Assembly (NCBI RefSeq): GCF_000189535.1
Contig: NC_015145.1
Span: 806,001-870,000 of the forward strand
Source: Pseudarthrobacter phenanthrenivorans Sphe3
Lineage (GTDB): Bacteria; Actinomycetota; Actinomycetes; Actinomycetales; Micrococcaceae
Direction: 5' to 3'
Length of the DNA stretch: 64,000 bases
The translations under genes and the position numbers were made by a program. This document shows, in pieces, positions 36,159 through 45,564 of the stretch (positions are counted from its first letter, which is position 1; each line of letters opens with the position of its first letter). The notes beneath the pieces were generated by a model. The model was not told where the DNA came from, did no database searches, and was given only the letters and a program-made list of their open reading frames with translations.

Positions 36159-37601
36159 ATGGCTGTTGGAGTCTTTGATCTGTTTTCGATCGGGATTGGG
36201 CCTTCTTCGTCTCATACTGTGGGGCCGATGCGGGCTGCTGCTGTTTTTGCGGAGGAGTTGAAGGCTTCCGGCGCCCTGGCTGGGGTGGCGTCGTTGCGGG
36301 TGGATCTTTATGGGTCGTTGGCGGCGACGGGTCATGGGCATGGGACGATGACGGCGGTCCTGCTGGGGCTGGAGGGGTTCCATCCGGAGCTGATCCTGCC
36401 GGAGGAGGTGGAGGAGCGGCTGGCCTCGATCGCGGAGACCGGGATGCTGCAGCTGGCCGGTGCGGTGGCGTTGCCGTATGGGGTGAAGGATATGGTGTTG
36501 CGGCCGTTGACGGTTCTGCCGCGGCATACGAACGGGATGACGTTCACGGTGTCCGACGCCGGCGGCGACGTCCTGCATACGGCGACGTTTTTTTCGGTGG
36601 GTGGCGGGTTCATTGTCCGGGAGGGTGAAGAGGACGCGGCGCTGCAGGAGCTGGAGGAGTCCAAGAAGGAACTCCCGCTGCCGTTCCGGACCGCCGCGGA
36701 GCTGCTGGAGCACTGCCGGGCGACCGGTCTGGGGATCAGCGACGTGATGCGGGTCAACGAGGAGGACAGCCGCACCCCGGAGGAGATCCGGGCGGGCCTG
36801 CTGCATATTTACTCCGTCATGGAGGGCTGTGTGGCCACGTCCCTGAAGCGTGAGGGGGTGCTGCCGGGCGGGTTGAAGGTCCGCCGCCGTGCCCCTGACT
36901 GGTATGACCGGTTGCGGAAGGAAAGCTCGAAGCCTGCCGTCGACGGCCAGGACTCCGGTGCCGGCTCGGGGGAGTTCCATGACCCGAAGTATTGGCAGGA
37001 GTGGGTTAACTTGATTGCCCTGGCGGTGAATGAGGAGAACGCCTCCGGCGGCCGGGTGGTCACGGCGCCGACGAACGGTGCGGCCGGGATCATCCCGGCG
37101 GTGCTGTACTACGCGCTGCATTTCGCGCCGGGGATGGAGAACGCCACCCAGCAGGACCGGGACGACGTTGTGGTGAAGTTCCTGCTCGCCGCCGGTGCCG
37201 TCGGGGTGCTGTACAAGGAGCAGGCGTCGATCTCGGGGGCGGAGGTGGGCTGCCAGGGCGAGGTGGGCTCGGCGTCGTCGATGGCCGCCGCGGGTCTGGC
37301 GGAGGTGATGGGCGGTTCCCCGGCGCAGGTGGAGAACGCGGCGGAGATCGCGATGGAGCACAATCTGGGTTTGACGTGTGACCCGATCGGCGGGCTGGTC
37401 CAGGTGCCGTGCATCGAGCGGAACGCCATTGCCGCGGCGAAGGCGATCAACGCGGCGAAGATGGCGCTCTGGGGCGACGGCTCGCACCGGGTCTCCCTCG
37501 ACGAGGTCATCGTGACCATGCGTGAAACCGGCAAGGACATGAGCTCCAAATACAAGGAAACGGCCATGGGCGGCCTCGCCGTCAACGTCGTCGAATGCTG
37601 A
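36159..37601 (+). CDS. sdaA: L-serine dehydratase (iron-sulfur type)
   Basis: 480 residues with fused beta (about 1-150) and alpha domains. It deaminates serine to pyruvate and ammonia using a [4Fe-4S] cluster. Landmarks: [22 protein letters not shown] at the start, [36 protein letters not shown] and [23 protein letters not shown], containing the conserved cluster cysteines. The upstream AGGAA straddles the edge of the IS element's target duplication, so the promoter has probably been replaced. Codon use, rich in GGG, GCG, TTG, CAT and GAT, differs from gcvP and gcvT and suggests a different history. Confidence 0.93.
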   Translation: MAVGVFDLFSIGIGPSSSHTVGPMRAAAVFAEELKASGALAGVASLRVDLYGSLAATGHGHGTMTAVLLGLEGFHPELILPEEVEERLASIAETGMLQLAGAVALPYGVKDMVLRPLTVLPRHTNGMTFTVSDAGGDVLHTATFFSVGGGFIVREGEEDAALQELEESKKELPLPFRTAAELLEHCRATGLGISDVMRVNEEDSRTPEEIRAGLLHIYSVMEGCVATSLKREGVLPGGLKVRRRAPDWYDRLRKESSKPAVDGQDSGAGSGEFHDPKYWQEWVNLIALAVNEENASGGRVVTAPTNGAAGIIPAVLYYALHFAPGMENATQQDRDDVVVKFLLAAGAVGVLYKEQASISGAEVGCQGEVGSASSMAAAGLAEVMGGSPAQVENAAEIAMEHNLGLTCDPIGGLVQVPCIERNAIAAAKAINAAKMALWGDGSHRVSLDEVIVTMRETGKDMSSKYKETAMGGLAVNVVEC

Positions 37602-37632
37602 ACAGAATACTGAAAAGGGGCAGGCCCTGCCG

Positions 37633-38178
37633 TCAGTTATGGACGGCGGCCCACCAGTTCAGGCTGGAAGCGAAGACCAGCCAGGCGATGTAGGGCAGCA
37701 GCAGGAGGCCGGCCGTCCGGCTGATGGGGCCAAAGTACAGGACCGTCACCGTGACGGCAGCGATGAGGGCAAGAATGATGGCCAGGGCAACCCACAGGGC
37801 TGCCGTGCCGAGGACGGGATAGAGCCCGAAAAACACCGGCGTCCAGGCAAGGTTGAGGACGAGCTGGATTCCGTAGGCTGCCAGCGCAGGCCTGGTCCTG
37901 TCCGTGCGCTTCCGCCACACCAGCCAGGCGGCAACCGCCATGGCTGTGTAAAGCACCGTCCATACCGGGCCGAAGAGCCAGTTGGGCGGAGACCACGGTG
38001 CCTTGTCCGCCGTCGCGTACCAGCCGTCCACGTTGCTGACTGTGGAGAATCCGCCAAGGCCGGCAACCAGGAACGACGCTGCCAGGAACGCGGCCAGCGC
38101 TGCCGCCTGCACCCGCCTGCTGTACGGTTTGTTCCCCTGTTCCTGCGGGGACATCAACTCATCGTGGTCCGGCTCCAT
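37633..38178 (-). CDS. TspO/MBR-family membrane protein
   Basis: 181 residues, five transmembrane helices. The tryptophan-rich TspO signature is present: KAPWSPPNWLFGPVWTVLYTAMAVAAWLVWR, then YGIQLVLNLAWTPVFFGL and LLLLPYIAWLVFASSLNWWA. The family binds porphyrins and is linked to stress and tetrapyrrole handling. An N-terminal extension of about 20 polar residues precedes the first helix. It converges with sdaA, 31 bp apart. Confidence 0.9.
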   Translation of the reverse strand: MEPDHDELMSPQEQGNKPYSRRVQAAALAAFLAASFLVAGLGGFSTVSNVDGWYATADKAPWSPPNWLFGPVWTVLYTAMAVAAWLVWRKRTDRTRPALAAYGIQLVLNLAWTPVFFGLYPVLGTAALWVALAIILALIAAVTVTVLYFGPISRTAGLLLLPYIAWLVFASSLNWWAAVHN

Positions 38179-38331
38179 GCTTCCACCCTCGCCAACGCCC
38201 CGACCGGAGTCAAGGCGCCGCCGGCGCCTGCTGAAATGCCGGAACCCCCGCAGGCTTTAGACTTGAGGCTGCATGTCCGCACGCAGACACGAGTACCGAA
38301 CCGCGCACGAAACCGATTGGACACGGCCCCC

Positions 38332-39405
38332 TTGCGAGAATTCACCGCACGCTTTGCCACAGCCGAGGAAATTGAAAACTGGGACAAGCACGTCACGGCC
38401 AACCCCAACGGCGGCAACATGCTGCAGTCAGCGGCGTACGCCTCGGTCAAGAACGGCAGCGGCTGGAAAGTCCGCTTCCTGGTGCTGGAAGCCGGGGAGA
38501 GCGCCAGCTACAACCTGGTGCTCGAGAAGAAATTCCCGGTCCTGGGCAGGCTCTGGTACCTCATCAAGGGTCCGGACCTTGCAGCAGCTGGGGACCTGAA
38601 GCCGGCGCTGGAAGCCTGCGCAGCATTCGTACGGAGCCGGAAACTGAACGTCTTCACCATCAAGGTGGAACCGGACATCGTGGACTCGCCGGACGCCCAG
38701 GCACACCTTTCCCACGCCGGGCTGGTCAAGGCCCCCAATATCCAGTCCAACGACTCGACGGCCCTGCTGGATATCTCCGGGTCCGAAGAGACGGTGTTCA
38801 AGGCCATCTCCTCCCGCGCCCGCAACGCCATCCGCCGTGCCGAGCGGGAAGGCTGCGAGGTGGTCCGCAGGGAGCACGGCCCCGAAACCTACCGGGCCCT
38901 CTATGACCTCATGGCAGACACCGTCAACGCCAAGGGCTCCATGCCCCTGCGCAGCTACGAGTACTACGCCGCCTTTTGGGAAGAGTTCTGCGTACGGGGC
39001 CAAGGCAACTTCTTCTTCACCTACGAAGACGGCAAACCCAGCGTGGGCGCATTCGTGATCAACTACGGGGCCAAGGCCACCTACAAGGACGGCGGGTCCA
39101 CCCAGAACCGCAAGCAGTACGGCGACTCCCACCTGGTCCAGTGGGCGGCCATCCGCCGCATGCAGGAACTGGGCTGCACGGAATACGACTTCTGCGGAAC
39201 CCCGCCCGCCGCCCGGATCAAGGACAAGAGCCACAACCTCTACGGCATGGGGATGTTCAAGACCAGCTTCACCAAGACTGTCACCGACTTTGTGGGATGC
39301 CACGACTACATACTTTCGCCCCTTAAGCACCGGCTCTGGGTAGCCGGTGCAGAGAAGGTGTTCCGCCGGATCGAAACTGCCCGCACCGGCCAGCAGTTCT
39401 ACTGA
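38332..39405 (+). CDS. FemAB-type peptidoglycan bridge aminoacyltransferase (FemX-like)
   Basis: 357 residues from TTG at 38332 (LREFTARFATAEEIENWD). A GNAT-like FemAB fold: NGGNMLQSAAYASVKNGSGWKVRFLV, then STALLDISGSEETVFKAISSRARNAIRRAEREGC, and C-terminal YKDGGSTQNRKQYGDSHLVQWAAIRRMQELGCTEYDFCGTPP. These enzymes use aminoacyl-tRNA to add residues to the lipid II lysine side chain. It has no coiled-coil insertion, as in FemX-type enzymes that add the first residue. The start is uncertain: no Shine-Dalgarno is seen and other in-frame TTG codons lie nearby. A second FemAB gene follows. Confidence 0.85.
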   Translation: MREFTARFATAEEIENWDKHVTANPNGGNMLQSAAYASVKNGSGWKVRFLVLEAGESASYNLVLEKKFPVLGRLWYLIKGPDLAAAGDLKPALEACAAFVRSRKLNVFTIKVEPDIVDSPDAQAHLSHAGLVKAPNIQSNDSTALLDISGSEETVFKAISSRARNAIRRAEREGCEVVRREHGPETYRALYDLMADTVNAKGSMPLRSYEYYAAFWEEFCVRGQGNFFFTYEDGKPSVGAFVINYGAKATYKDGGSTQNRKQYGDSHLVQWAAIRRMQELGCTEYDFCGTPPAARIKDKSHNLYGMGMFKTSFTKTVTDFVGCHDYILSPLKHRLWVAGAEKVFRRIETARTGQQFY

Positions 39406-39508
39406 CCCCGGCAGCAGGGCAGCGACTGCCTGCAGCCCTGCCCGACCCAAACCGACCTCGCCCAGAGCCTGCCTTGCCAGGCCACCCATTCGTGAAGAAG
39501 GTACGTCC

Positions 39509-40822
39509 TTGAATGCAATCTCCGCCGCCGACCTGGAGTTCGCTGTGCTCAGCGATGCTGAATTCGAGCAGTTCGCGCTGAAGCACCCGCAGAACAGCTT
39601 CCTTCAGTCCATCGACTTCGCCAGGTTCCAGCGGGCCAGAGGGCAACAGGTGGAGCTCTTCGGCGTCCGCCGGGACGGCGAACTGGTGGCCGCCGGAAAG
39701 CTCAACTACACCAGCACGCGCCTCGGCTACACAGTCTGCGAATGCGCAAAGGGCCCGCTGATGGACTATGCGAACGCAGACCTGGTGCGTTCCGTCGTCG
39801 TGCTTCTCCGGCAGCGCGCTGCCCAGCGCAAGGCCGCGGAACTGCGGATCTCCCCGAACCTCAAGTACATAGCGCGTGACGCTGACGGGGCGGAACACCC
39901 CGAGGTCGAAGACAACCGGCCGCTGGTGGCAGAACTGGAACGGCTTGGATTCCAGCACCAGGGACTGGACATGAACTTCGTCAACGTCAACTGGATGTTC
40001 ATCAAGAACCTTGAAGGCATCCAGGATGCGGAAGAACTCATCATGAGCACCAGCTACCGCACTCGAAAGGCCATCCGCAAGGCGGAGAAGAACGGCGTCT
40101 TCCTGGAACAGGCCACGCTGGAGACCCTTGACGATTTCTACGGCGCCCTGAGCCGCGCGGGTGACGAAAAGGGTTTTGTCTACCGCGAGCGGGCCTACTA
40201 CGAGCAGCTGCTGCGCACCACCTCGCCCGAGTTCACCAAGCTCATGATGGCCAAGATCGATATCCCCGCATACCGGAAATCCATCACTGAAAGGCTCGCC
40301 ACAGAATCTGCCGCAGCCGCAGAACTGCGCCGGGAAGTGGAAGAGACCGGCAGCAAGAAGAAGGCCAACCGCCTCAAGGTGGTCCAGGACCTGGTGGACA
40401 GCTACGAACGCAGCCTGAAGGACATCGAACGTTTTCCCGATTCCGTAGGGGTGGCCACGGTGGCCGCCATCCACTTCGTTTGCTACGGCGACGAAGTAGT
40501 CTGCGTCATCGGCGGCACAGTTCAGGACTACATTTACTTCAACGGCGCCACGTCCCTGTACTGGGGAATGATGCTCCACGCCCTGGAGAAGGGGTATCCC
40601 CGCTATAACTTCTACGGAACATTCGGCATCTCCGGGCAGGATGAAGAAGGCCACGGCGGTTACGAATTCAAGAAGGGCTTCGGCGGGGAGGTAGTCCAGC
40701 TGGTGGGCGACTTCGTGATGCCCGTCCGGCCAGCCGTGTTCCATGCCAACCGGCTCGCCCGGGCGGCTGCCGGGGCAGCCCGGCTCCTGCTGGGCAAGCT
40801 GCCCCTCAAACGCTCCGCCTGA
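39509..40822 (+). CDS. FemAB-type peptidoglycan bridge aminoacyltransferase with coiled-coil arm
   Basis: 437 residues. A FemAB fold (NSFLQSIDFARFQRARGQQVELFGVRRDGELVAAG; STSYRTRKAIRKAEKNGVFLEQ; GATSLYWGMMLHALEKGYPRYNFYGTFGISG) with a long helical insertion at about 255-310 (ESAAAAELRREVEETGSKKKANRLKVVQDLVDSYERSLKDIERF), the antiparallel coiled-coil arm of FemA/FemB and MurM-type ligases. It probably extends the bridge begun by the preceding FemX-like enzyme. The TTG at 39509 has GAAGAAGG 7 nt upstream, which decides the start. Confidence 0.9.
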   Translation: MNAISAADLEFAVLSDAEFEQFALKHPQNSFLQSIDFARFQRARGQQVELFGVRRDGELVAAGKLNYTSTRLGYTVCECAKGPLMDYANADLVRSVVVLLRQRAAQRKAAELRISPNLKYIARDADGAEHPEVEDNRPLVAELERLGFQHQGLDMNFVNVNWMFIKNLEGIQDAEELIMSTSYRTRKAIRKAEKNGVFLEQATLETLDDFYGALSRAGDEKGFVYRERAYYEQLLRTTSPEFTKLMMAKIDIPAYRKSITERLATESAAAAELRREVEETGSKKKANRLKVVQDLVDSYERSLKDIERFPDSVGVATVAAIHFVCYGDEVVCVIGGTVQDYIYFNGATSLYWGMMLHALEKGYPRYNFYGTFGISGQDEEGHGGYEFKKGFGGEVVQLVGDFVMPVRPAVFHANRLARAAAGAARLLLGKLPLKRSA

Positions 40823-40855
40823 CCTGCCCTGCACGCCCCAACGGGAGAGGGACCC

Positions 40856-42358
40856 ATGACTGACCGGCCCGGACACCCCGGCGACGGCTCCCCAAAGCGC
40901 AGGCCGACCACTGACGGCCTGCCCAAGACCGAGCCCCTGACTCCTTCCCAGGTACGCCAAAACGCGGCGGCGAAGAGAATGCTGCGGCGGCTTGTCCAAG
41001 GTGAGAACCCGCCTACCGCCCCCCTGAGCATTGTGGACAGGCTTACCGGCAGCCCCTATGCGAACCCCATGATCCAGGTGGGCGGCGTGGATACCTCCGC
41101 GCGCAAAACCCTGGATTTCGCCCTGCACCTCGCCGAAACCATGTTCCGCTACGGTGCAGGCGCACTCGAAGTCGAAACCAGCATCATCGCCGTCACCGCG
41201 GCACTGGGGCTGAAGAACATCGAGGTGGACATCACCAACCAGTCCGTCGGCATCAACTACGCCCCGAAGGACCAGACGCCGATCTCGTTGCTGAGGGTGG
41301 TCCGCTCCTGGACGAACAATTATGCGGGCCTGGCCAAGGTCCACCAGCTGGTGACCGACATCGTGGCCGGGGGAGTGGGGCGCGATGAGGCCATCCGGCG
41401 GCTCGACGAGGCCATCACGAGCCCCAAGCCCTTCCCCCGCTGGATGGTCACCGCAGCCTTCGGCATCTTCGCTGCCGCGTTCGTGGCAGTCCTCGGCGGC
41501 GGTCCGGTGGCCTCAGCCACAGCCTTCGTGGCCAACCTCGGCGTCAGCCTGCTCGCGCGGCAGCTCGGGCGGTGGCGGGTGCCGGACTTCTTCATCACAG
41601 CCAGCTGTTCCTTTATGGTGACGCTGCTGGCACTGGTGCTCTGGCAGGTCGGCCTGACATCATCGCCGGCCATTGTGGTGGTGGGAGGCATCCTCCTGCT
41701 CCTGCCCACGGGACGCCTCGTCTCATCGGTACAGGACGCCATCAACGGCTTCCCCGTGACGGCGGCGGGCAGGTTCCTGTCCACACTGCTGACTTTTGGG
41801 GCCATTGTGGCCGGTATCGCCGTCGCCTTCGTGGCGGGTGAACTCACGGGCATGCAGCGCATCGATGTCACGCAGACGTTCCCGCCCGCCTACGACCTGT
41901 GGTTCCTGGTCATCCTGGTGGCCGTGGCCGTGATGGCCATCGGCATCACGGAGCAGACCACCTGGCAGCTCCTGCTTCCCACGGCGGCGGTGGGAGTCGC
42001 GGGCTACTTCGTCCTGCTGGGCGGCGGCCTCCTGGGCATCGGGGACCGCTTTTCGCCCGCCTTGGCTGCCGTGGTCATCGGCCTGCTGGCACGGGTGGTG
42101 GCACTGCGCATGGGGGCGCCCCAGCTGGTGGTCGCAGTGCCTGCGGCCTTGATCCTGCTGCCGGGCCTGACAATCTTCCGGTCGATGTACGTGCTCACCA
42201 TCGAAGAGGCAGAGATCCTGCTGGGAGCGGGCGGCATGCTAAACGCGGGGGCAATCGTCCTGGGCACCGCGGGCGGAATTGTCCTCGGTGACACCCTGGC
42301 CAGGCCCCTGACGCGAGGCCTGGCGAGCAACGAGCGGCGCCGCGCCCGCCGCCGCTGA
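40856..42358 (+). CDS. thrE: Threonine/serine exporter, ThrE family
   Basis: 500 residues. A soluble N-terminal ThrE domain (ARKTLDFALHLAETMFRYGAGALEVETSIIAVTAALGLKNIEVDITNQSVGINY) is followed by about 10 membrane helices in two blocks (RWMVTAAFGIFAAAFVAVLGGG... and LWFLVILVAVAVMAIGITEQTTW...). This is the single-chain architecture of the Corynebacterium ThrE exporter. It would export threonine and serine by proton exchange. ATG start; GGGAGAGG lies 6 nt upstream. Serine metabolism genes are also in this window, but no operon link exists. Confidence 0.9.
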   Translation: MTDRPGHPGDGSPKRRPTTDGLPKTEPLTPSQVRQNAAAKRMLRRLVQGENPPTAPLSIVDRLTGSPYANPMIQVGGVDTSARKTLDFALHLAETMFRYGAGALEVETSIIAVTAALGLKNIEVDITNQSVGINYAPKDQTPISLLRVVRSWTNNYAGLAKVHQLVTDIVAGGVGRDEAIRRLDEAITSPKPFPRWMVTAAFGIFAAAFVAVLGGGPVASATAFVANLGVSLLARQLGRWRVPDFFITASCSFMVTLLALVLWQVGLTSSPAIVVVGGILLLLPTGRLVSSVQDAINGFPVTAAGRFLSTLLTFGAIVAGIAVAFVAGELTGMQRIDVTQTFPPAYDLWFLVILVAVAVMAIGITEQTTWQLLLPTAAVGVAGYFVLLGGGLLGIGDRFSPALAAVVIGLLARVVALRMGAPQLVVAVPAALILLPGLTIFRSMYVLTIEEAEILLGAGGMLNAGAIVLGTAGGIVLGDTLARPLTRGLASNERRRARRR

Positions 42359-42396
42359 CAGCAGCGGACCGGACAGCCTTGGCCAGACCAGCCTGG

Positions 42397-43236
42397 CTAG
42401 ATCTGCCCGACCGGCAGTTTCTTTTCCGCCTGGAACACGTCTTCAACGCGGCCCTTGGCCCAGTAACCGGAGAGCGACACCTGACGGCGTTCCAGGCCAC
42501 GCTGCTTGAAAAAGACGTCGCGCAGCTGCTTCATGTAACCACGCTCGCCGTGGGCGAAGACGTCCACCCGGCCCTCGGGCCACTCCGCATCCGCCACCGC
42601 CTGCACCAGGAGGCTGCTCTCGCCTGCAGGGACGCCGTTACGGAAAAGCCAGTGGAGCGTGACTCCGGCGGGGGCGGCAACGTGCTGGATGTCGTCGTCG
42701 GAATCAACTTCAATGAAGGCGAGCCCCTTCGCGTCGGCCGGCAGCGCTTCCAGGCAGGCGGCAATGGCCGGCAGTGCAGCCTCATCGCCGGCGAAGAGGT
42801 ACCAGTCGGCGTCCGGGTCCGGGTTGTAGGCGCCGCCAGGACCGGTAAAGGTCAGTGTTTCTCCCGGCTGGGCGTGCGCCGCCCACGGTCCCGCCAGGCC
42901 TTCGTCGCCGTGGACCACGAAGTCGATGGCGAGTTCCCGGGCCTCAGGATCCACCCAACGGAGAGTGTAGGTGCGTGTAAAAGGCCACTGATCGCGCGGC
43001 ATGGTTTCACGGATCGTCCACAGGTCCAGGGGTGAGGGATAGGCGATGCCGGGCTGGGGAAACACGATCTTGATGTACCGGTCCGCGAACCCGTTGTTGG
43101 CGAAGCCGGAAAAGCCCTCGCCGCCGGCAACGATGCGGACCATATGCGGCGACAGCTGCTCCCGGCGCAGCACCGTGAGGTTGACCTGCGGGCGGTTTTT
43201 CTTGGTGGCGCTGGTGGCCGCGGGGACAATGCTCAT
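42397..43236 (-). CDS. Siderophore-interacting protein (FAD-dependent ferric-siderophore reductase)
   Basis: 279 residues. N-terminal FAD_binding_9 domain (QVNLTVLRREQLSPHMVRIVAGGEGF; RTYTLRWVDPEARELAIDFVVHGDEGLAGPWA) and a C-terminal SIP NAD(P)H domain (DADWYLFAGDEAALPAIAACLEALP; VDVFAHGERGYMKQLRDVFFKQRGLERRQVSLSGYWAKG). It releases iron from siderophores by reduction. A 19-bp sequence resembling the DtxR/IdeR iron box ends on the A of its ATG, so iron repression is likely, perhaps by the DtxR homologue at 61942. No siderophore transporter is adjacent. Confidence 0.92.
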   Translation of the reverse strand: MSIVPAATSATKKNRPQVNLTVLRREQLSPHMVRIVAGGEGFSGFANNGFADRYIKIVFPQPGIAYPSPLDLWTIRETMPRDQWPFTRTYTLRWVDPEARELAIDFVVHGDEGLAGPWAAHAQPGETLTFTGPGGAYNPDPDADWYLFAGDEAALPAIAACLEALPADAKGLAFIEVDSDDDIQHVAAPAGVTLHWLFRNGVPAGESSLLVQAVADAEWPEGRVDVFAHGERGYMKQLRDVFFKQRGLERRQVSLSGYWAKGRVEDVFQAEKKLPVGQI

Positions 43237-43254
43237 AAGGCAAGCCTAAGCTAG
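43236..43254 (-). promoter_or_regulatory. Probable DtxR/IdeR iron box
   Basis: Minus strand CTAGCTTAGGCTTGCCTTA matches 14 of 19 positions of the consensus TTAGGTTAGGCTAACCTAA. It overlaps the ung stop codon and ends on the first base of the siderophore-interacting protein ATG. Confidence 0.6.
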
Positions 43255-44018
43255 GGGGCCGGCGGAAGCTCCCAGATGACGTCCTTTGCGCCCTGGTCGC
43301 GCAGGAGGGCATTGACGCGGCTGAACGGCCGGGAACCGAAGAAACCACGTGAAGCGGACAAGGGGCTGGGATGGGCGCTGGACACCGCCGGGACGCCGGG
43401 CAGCAGCGGACGGACGCTCTCCGCGTCCTTTCCCCAGAGCACCGCAACCAGCGGCAGCGGTGATCCGTCCGGAGCCGTGCGCCTTGCCAGGGCCTCCACG
43501 GCCGCCGTCGTGATCTTCTCCCAGCCTTTGCCGCGGTGGGAACCGGCAGCTCCGGCCCTCACGGTCATCACCCTGTTGAGGAGCAGTACCCCCTGCCCGG
43601 CCCAGGCGGAGAGGTCTCCGTGGACCCTGGCGGGAATGCCAAGGTCCGCTTCCAGTTCCCGGTAGATGTTGGCGAGGCTGCGGGGGAGCGGCCGGACGTG
43701 CGGATCCACCGCAAAGGACAAGCCGATGGGATGGCCGGGCGTCGGGTAGGGGTCCTGCCCCACGATCAGGACCTTCACGTCCGCGAGGGGCTGGCGGAAG
43801 GCCCGCAGGACGTTCGACGGCGACGGCAGGACCAGGTGCCCGGCTGCCACGTCCCCGGCAACAAAGGCCAGCACCTTCCGGAGCTCGGGTTCCACCTCCG
43901 CCAAGGCGGCTGCCCAGTCGGGTGAAATGAGCTCGTCAAGGGGGAGCCGCGCCAGCTCGGCGAAGCCGGGGCCTGCCGGTTTCTGCTCGAGCTCGAACAA
44001 CGCGTCTGTTTCAAACAC
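43251..44018 (-). CDS. ung: Uracil-DNA glycosylase, family 1
   Basis: 255 residues. Removes uracil from DNA to begin base-excision repair. The water-activating motif [17 protein letters not shown] (Asp about 88), uracil-stacking loop [10 protein letters not shown] and the leucine-intercalation motif [24 protein letters not shown] are complete. The start is a GTG at 44018 ([11 protein letters not shown]) with AGGA just upstream; a longer frame to 44084 is open but unlike the family. It ends where the iron box begins. The neighbouring DUF3263 gene is divergent. Confidence 0.93.
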   Translation of the reverse strand: MFETDALFELEQKPAGPGFAELARLPLDELISPDWAAALAEVEPELRKVLAFVAGDVAAGHLVLPSPSNVLRAFRQPLADVKVLIVGQDPYPTPGHPIGLSFAVDPHVRPLPRSLANIYRELEADLGIPARVHGDLSAWAGQGVLLLNRVMTVRAGAAGSHRGKGWEKITTAAVEALARRTAPDGSPLPLVAVLWGKDAESVRPLLPGVPAVSSAHPSPLSASRGFFGSRPFSRVNALLRDQGAKDVIWELPPAP

Positions 44019-44148
44019 CGTCCTATTCTTGCAGGTGTCTTGCAGCCGCCCTGAAGACCGGTTCACGCACCCGGCAAATGACAATGGTGTTATTCGTCCG
44101 TAGCATGGGGGTCAGACATTTTACGTAACCAGCAAAGGAGAGTGCGCC

Positions 44149-44478
44149 GTGGCGGAGCCAGCTCGGGAGCACCTGCCGGAGCAGGAACAACGCAACAGCC
44201 TGCTGCCGGAATTCACGCTCCGGGATTCGCCTTTAAGCGAGCGTGACCAGCGGATGCTGGCCCTGGAACGGCAGTGGTGGAAGTACGCGGGGGCCAAGGA
44301 ACAGGCCATCCGCGAGCTCTTCGACCTCTCCGCTACCCACTACTACCAGCTCCTGAACGCATTGATCGATACCGAGGATGCGCTGGCCCATGACCCCATG
44401 CTGGTCAAGAGATTGCGTAGACTACGTACGTCGCGTCACCGTGCCCGGACTGCACGGCGCCTGGGGTCTGACGCATAA
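44149..44478 (+). CDS. DUF3263 protein
   Basis: 109 residues. Central region LSERDQRMLALERQWWKYAGAKEQAIRELFDLSATHYYQLLNALIDTEDALAHDPMLVKRLRRLR is the actinobacterial DUF3263 family, helical with a helix-turn-helix-like segment, followed by a very basic tail (RTSRHRARTARRLG). DNA binding is suggested but unproven. GTG start with AAAGGAGA about 7 nt upstream. It is followed by a LytR_C protein, a pairing often seen in actinobacteria. Confidence 0.88.
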   Translation: MAEPAREHLPEQEQRNSLLPEFTLRDSPLSERDQRMLALERQWWKYAGAKEQAIRELFDLSATHYYQLLNALIDTEDALAHDPMLVKRLRRLRTSRHRARTARRLGSDA

Positions 44479-44526
44479 GGCACTCGCACGAGTCTCAGCA
44501 GCAACACACAAGGATGTCTCTCTCCC

Positions 44527-45180
44527 ATGACCAAATATGCCCGCGATGAATTCGACAAGGTCCCGGAGACTGCGTCGCGACAAGGTGTCCATCGCACAGC
44601 CTCTGCTCCGTCACGGGTCCGGCTCTGGCCCATCCTTGCCGTGGGAATTGTTGCACTGGCCATCGGCCTGGTGTCCTTCCTGATCCTGCCGAAGCTCGGA
44701 CTCGGCGGCCCTGCCAGCCAGGCATCCGCCAGCCTCGAAGCGGCACCCCTGGCCGGGACAGGTTCCACGCCGTCGGCCACGCCGGACATCTCCGCAACGC
44801 CCTCCCCTGAACCCACGCCCTCCGACGCGGCTGACGGGGAGGCCGCGGACACCGACCCTGCGGGCGCCGGCACCGGGACGGAGCCCTCTGCGCCGGCTGC
44901 GTCAGTGGACAAGACACAGCCCGTGGCCGTCTACAACGCCACCGGGACCGCGGGCCTTGCAGGCCGCGTTGGCGGCACCGTGCAGTCAGCCGGCTGGCCC
45001 CTGGGGCAGGTGGGCAACTGGGCCGGCGCTCCCCAGCAGGGCTCCGTCATCTTCTACTCAGGGCAGGCCCAGCTGGCCAACGCGCGGGCACTTGCGGAGC
45101 TCTTGGGCGTCCCCACCGTGGTGAACAGCAGTGACTTCCAGGTTCCGCTGGTTGTGGTGCTGGGCCCCGGATACCGCTGA
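44527..45180 (+). CDS. LytR_C-domain membrane protein
   Basis: 217 residues. One transmembrane helix at about 36-58 (LWPILAVGIVALAIGLVSFLILP), then a Ser/Thr/Pro/Ala-rich linker, then a C-terminal LytR_C domain (VAVYNATGTAGLAGRVGGTVQSAGWPLGQVGNW...VIFYSGQAQLANARALAELLGVPTVVNSSDFQVPLVVVLGPGY) facing the outside. LytR_C domains accompany cell-wall polymer ligases; here the catalytic LCP domain is absent, so this is an envelope-associated accessory protein. It starts 48 bp after DUF3263 and is probably cotranscribed. Confidence 0.85.
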   Translation: MTKYARDEFDKVPETASRQGVHRTASAPSRVRLWPILAVGIVALAIGLVSFLILPKLGLGGPASQASASLEAAPLAGTGSTPSATPDISATPSPEPTPSDAADGEAADTDPAGAGTGTEPSAPAASVDKTQPVAVYNATGTAGLAGRVGGTVQSAGWPLGQVGNWAGAPQQGSVIFYSGQAQLANARALAELLGVPTVVNSSDFQVPLVVVLGPGYR

Positions 45181-45357
45181 GCGCCGGTCCCGATCGAAGC
45201 CGGAGCGCAGGCTTCAGCAGTCACGCCTGGATAACGTTTGCGGACCGGGCCAGCTGGTGCCAGCGACGCCAGCGCGCTTTGGCTAGAGTGAAATCCAGGC
45301 TTCTGCAGCTGGCGGCACCGGCGCAGTTTCCCGGACCTAACGGAAAGAGTGGTCATC

Positions 45358-45564
45358 ATGGCACGAGGAACCGTCAGATGGTTCAACGCGGAAAAGGGCT
45401 ACGGGTTCATCACCGTAGACGGCTCCGGGGACGACGTCTTTGTCCACTGGTCCGCCATCCAGGGTGAGGGCTACCGCGCGCTGGACGAGGGGCAGCGTGT
45501 GGAACTTGAAGTCGGCGAGGGCGAAAAGGGCCCGCAGGCGGAAAGCGTCCGGCCGGTCCAGTGA
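45358..45564 (+). CDS. Cold-shock domain protein
   Basis: 68 residues, a single cold-shock OB-fold: [49 protein letters not shown], with RNP1 (KGYGFI) and RNP2 (VFVHW). It binds single-stranded nucleic acid as an RNA chaperone. ATG at 45358 with GGAAAGAG upstream. Its stop codon overlaps the GTG start of the next gene by 4 bp. Confidence 0.92.
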   Translation: MARGTVRWFNAEKGYGFITVDGSGDDVFVHWSAIQGEGYRALDEGQRVELEVGEGEKGPQAESVRPVQ

